Position numbers and translations under genes: made by a program. 64,000 nt of DNA from RGIG4079 sp045646905 (GTDB taxonomy: Bacteria > Bacteroidota > Bacteroidia > Bacteroidales > Muribaculaceae): positions 1 to 64,000 of the forward strand of contig JAZRLP010000018.1 in NCBI GenBank assembly GCA_045646905.1. The letters are read 5' to 3'. Shown piece by piece: positions 62,357 to 64,000 of the stretch. The number at the start of each line of letters is the position of its first letter. The first letter of the stretch is position 1. A model generated the notes under the pieces. The model saw only the letters and a program-made list of their open reading frames with translations. It was not told the DNA's origin and ran no database searches.

Positions 62357-63559
62357 ATGGCCAAATTAGAAATTAACGAGATTTTTAATGCTCAAAAGGT
62401 GCTTGGGAAAGTTTTGCGCAAGACACCTCTCATATGGTCGCGTCGCCTTAACCCTGATGCCAATATTTATATCAAACCCGAGAATATGCAATATACCGGT
62501 TCGTTCAAACTGCGTGGCGCATATTACAAGATATCACAACTCACCGAGGAGGAGAAATCGCGTGGCGTAATAGCCTGTTCGGCAGGCAATCACGCCCAAG
62601 GTGTGGCTTTTGGTGCATCACACAATGGCATCAAGGCATTGATATGTCTGCCTGCCGGTGCTCCTATATCAAAGGTTGAAGCCACCAAGGGATATGGTGC
62701 CGATGTGTGTTTGGTGCCTGGCGTTTATGACGATGCCTATGCCAAGGCTATCCAACTTCGCGATGAAATGGGGTACACTTTTGTACACCCATTTGACGAT
62801 CCCAAGGTGATTGCCGGACAAGGTACTATAGGCCTTGAAATACTCGAAGAATTGCCCGATGTGGAGGCTGTGATAGTGCCCATAGGTGGTGGTGGATTGA
62901 TATCGGGTGTGGCTTTTGCACTCAAAACCCTTCGCCCCGACATTAAAATCTATGGTGTGCAATCGTCGGGAGCACCCAGTATGGCCACCTCGCTCCAAGA
63001 GGGCAAGATACAACACCTATCGGCCGTGTCAACGATTGCCGATGGTATTGCGGTGAAAGAGCCGGGCATCAACACATTTGAGATGTGTAACAAGTATGTC
63101 GATGAGGTGGTGACGGTGAGCGACGATGAGATTGCCGCTGCTATACTGGCCCTACTTGAGCAACACAAACTCGTGGCCGAGGGTGCAGGTGCTGTGGCTG
63201 TGGCTGCTGCTATGTTTAACAAACTACCCATCAAGGGGAAAAAGGTGGTGTGCCTGGTGTCGGGGGGTAACATCGATGTTACCACATTGAGCCGTGTCAT
63301 CACTCGTGGGTTGTCAAAAAGTGGTCGCAACTATACATTCAAAATCGACCTATACGACAAGCCCGGGCAACTATCGGGTGTGTGCAACATCATCGCCGAC
63401 TTGGGTGGTAACATTCTATCGGTGTCGCACGAACGCATCAATGCAAGTACCGAAATCAATGGTTGCATACTTCGCATCGAACTCGAAACACTCAACCACA
63501 ACCACATCGAAACAATTCGCAAGGGCTTAACCGATGCCGGATATTGTATTTTAAATTAA
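62357..63559 (+). CDS. ilvA: Threonine ammonia-lyase (threonine dehydratase)
   Basis: The 400-residue PLP enzyme starts at MAKLEINEIFNAQKVL. The PLP lysine is in YTGSFKLRGA (near 50), with AGNHAQGVA and the glycine-rich phosphate loop PIGGGGLISG. A C-terminal ACT-like domain (about 325-400; FKIDLYDKPGQL) is present. It turns threonine into 2-oxobutanoate and ammonia for isoleucine or catabolism. The form is closer in length to catabolic TdcB plus an ACT domain. Confidence 0.9.
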   Translation: MAKLEINEIFNAQKVLGKVLRKTPLIWSRRLNPDANIYIKPENMQYTGSFKLRGAYYKISQLTEEEKSRGVIACSAGNHAQGVAFGASHNGIKALICLPAGAPISKVEATKGYGADVCLVPGVYDDAYAKAIQLRDEMGYTFVHPFDDPKVIAGQGTIGLEILEELPDVEAVIVPIGGGGLISGVAFALKTLRPDIKIYGVQSSGAPSMATSLQEGKIQHLSAVSTIADGIAVKEPGINTFEMCNKYVDEVVTVSDDEIAAAILALLEQHKLVAEGAGAVAVAAAMFNKLPIKGKKVVCLVSGGNIDVTTLSRVITRGLSKSGRNYTFKIDLYDKPGQLSGVCNIIADLGGNILSVSHERINASTEINGCILRIELETLNHNHIETIRKGLTDAGYCILN

Positions 63560-63587
63560 AAAAAAACAACATATTAACCATAAAATG

Positions 63588-63629
63588 TGCCAAAAGTTCA
63601 GTAACATTGGAACTTTTGGCATTTTTTAA
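63588..63629 (+). terminator. Terminator after ilvA
   Basis: TGCCAAAAGTTC and GAACTTTTGGCA form a perfect twelve-pair stem followed by TTTTTT. Confidence 0.92.
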
Positions 63630-63662
63630 TTGTTATATCTTTATTATACGGGGAAATTGTGG

Positions 63663-63670
63663 TAATTTTG
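63663..63670 (+). promoter_or_regulatory. -7 box of the TolC-family gene
   Basis: TAATTTTG, 32 bases before the start codon. Confidence 0.5.
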
Positions 63671-63701
63671 CACGAATTTTAAAGATACACATAAATATAA
63701 T

Positions 63702-64000
63702 ATGAAATTTTCAATAAAATCACTTATTGCATCATTATGCATAGGGGTTACTCTCCCCTCTTTTGCTCAAGGCGATACACTCATGCTTTCGCTTGACCAA
63801 TGTATCACTATCGCGCTCAGCGAAAACCCTTCGATAAAGGTTGCCGACATGGAAATAGAGCGCATGGACTATTCTAAAAAAGAAACCTTGGGCCAACTAC
63901 TTCCAAGCATCAGTTTTGCAGGTCAATATAGCCGCACTCTTGCCAAGCAAGTGATGTATCTCAATATGGGTGCCCTCGGTGGAGGTGGTAGCACTCCCAC
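63702..64000 (+). CDS. TolC-family outer-membrane efflux protein (5' part)
   Basis: The first 99 residues are visible; the gene runs off the right edge. A signal peptide (1-22, ending in SFAQ) is followed by LSLDQCITIALSENPSIKVA, the typical start of a TolC/OEP repeat, and further helical sequence. It should form the outer-membrane duct of an efflux or secretion system, with RND or ABC partners expected downstream. Confidence 0.85.
   Translation, partial: MKFSIKSLIASLCIGVTLPSFAQGDTLMLSLDQCITIALSENPSIKVADMEIERMDYSKKETLGQLLPSISFAGQYSRTLAKQVMYLNMGALGGGGSTP

Overview
The window comes from a Bacteroidales chromosome. Three things show this. Many genes start 20-80 bases after a TAnnTTTG box, and several of these boxes have a TTTG/TTGG element 18-21 bases upstream, which is the Bacteroidetes -33/-7 promoter form. 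The gene set is typical (GH97 SusB-like glucosidase, GHL10 lipoprotein-like hydrolase with a type IX secretion tail, DUF3857 transglutaminases, tuf/tRNA/secE-nusG-rplKAJL-rpoBC). Shine-Dalgarno signals are weak. I cannot fix the genus.

Layout. 1-7.4 kb: two periplasmic DUF3857/transglutaminase paralogues (minus strand), a small lipoprotein and a GH97 alpha-glucosidase. 7.5-9.5 kb: thioredoxin and a vWA protein fused to a macro-like domain. 9.6-20.8 kb: an AT-rich accessory island, the most unusual part. It is one minus-strand run of nine genes: an ECF sigma factor, an anti-sigma-like/C39 cysteine peptidase fusion, a membrane-segment dynamin-like GTPase, an ATPase-domain-only Hsp70, two paralogous P-loop GTPases, an unrecognised protein, a second dynamin-like GTPase and a small coiled-coil protein. 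A small XRE regulator lies upstream. The island sits between two imperfect 37-bp direct repeats. The right repeat is the intact promoter and first codons of an MBL-fold gene; the left one is an orphan copy of the same gene start. This looks like insertion at that gene.

20.8-33.1 kb: mostly housekeeping and cell-envelope genes (MBL hydrolase, GHL10 protein, topoisomerase IV subunit A, MntP, an outer-membrane beta-barrel, a C26 amidotransferase-M19 dipeptidase fusion, YitT). 33.5-46.5 kb: the rpoC-rpoB-rplLJAK-nusG-secE-tRNA-Trp-tuf cluster on the minus strand, read behind a set of four tRNAs (Thr, Tyr, Gly, Thr) with a perfect -33/-7 promoter. 46.9-51.7 kb: Xaa-Pro aminopeptidase, gamma carbonic anhydrase and NfnA/NfnB. 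52.2-56.2 kb: a polytopic membrane protein and the MaeB-type malic enzyme.

56.4-62.3 kb is a second accessory region: an HpaII-type restriction-modification pair, then a RepA-like helicase/ATPase and a DUF6371 primase-like protein. Between these genes lie repeated elements: hairpin arrays of the octamer TGTTATCG (six in the window) and a ~149-bp dispersed repeat that always lies close to one of them. One array holds two perfect DnaA boxes 20 bp apart. The window ends with threonine dehydratase and the start of a TolC-family efflux protein.

The best candidate for an undescribed system is the sigma factor-peptidase-dynamin-Hsp70-GTPase cassette at 9.8-19.9 kb. Its architecture fits a membrane-acting stress or conflict system under its own sigma factor, but that function is inferred from domains only.
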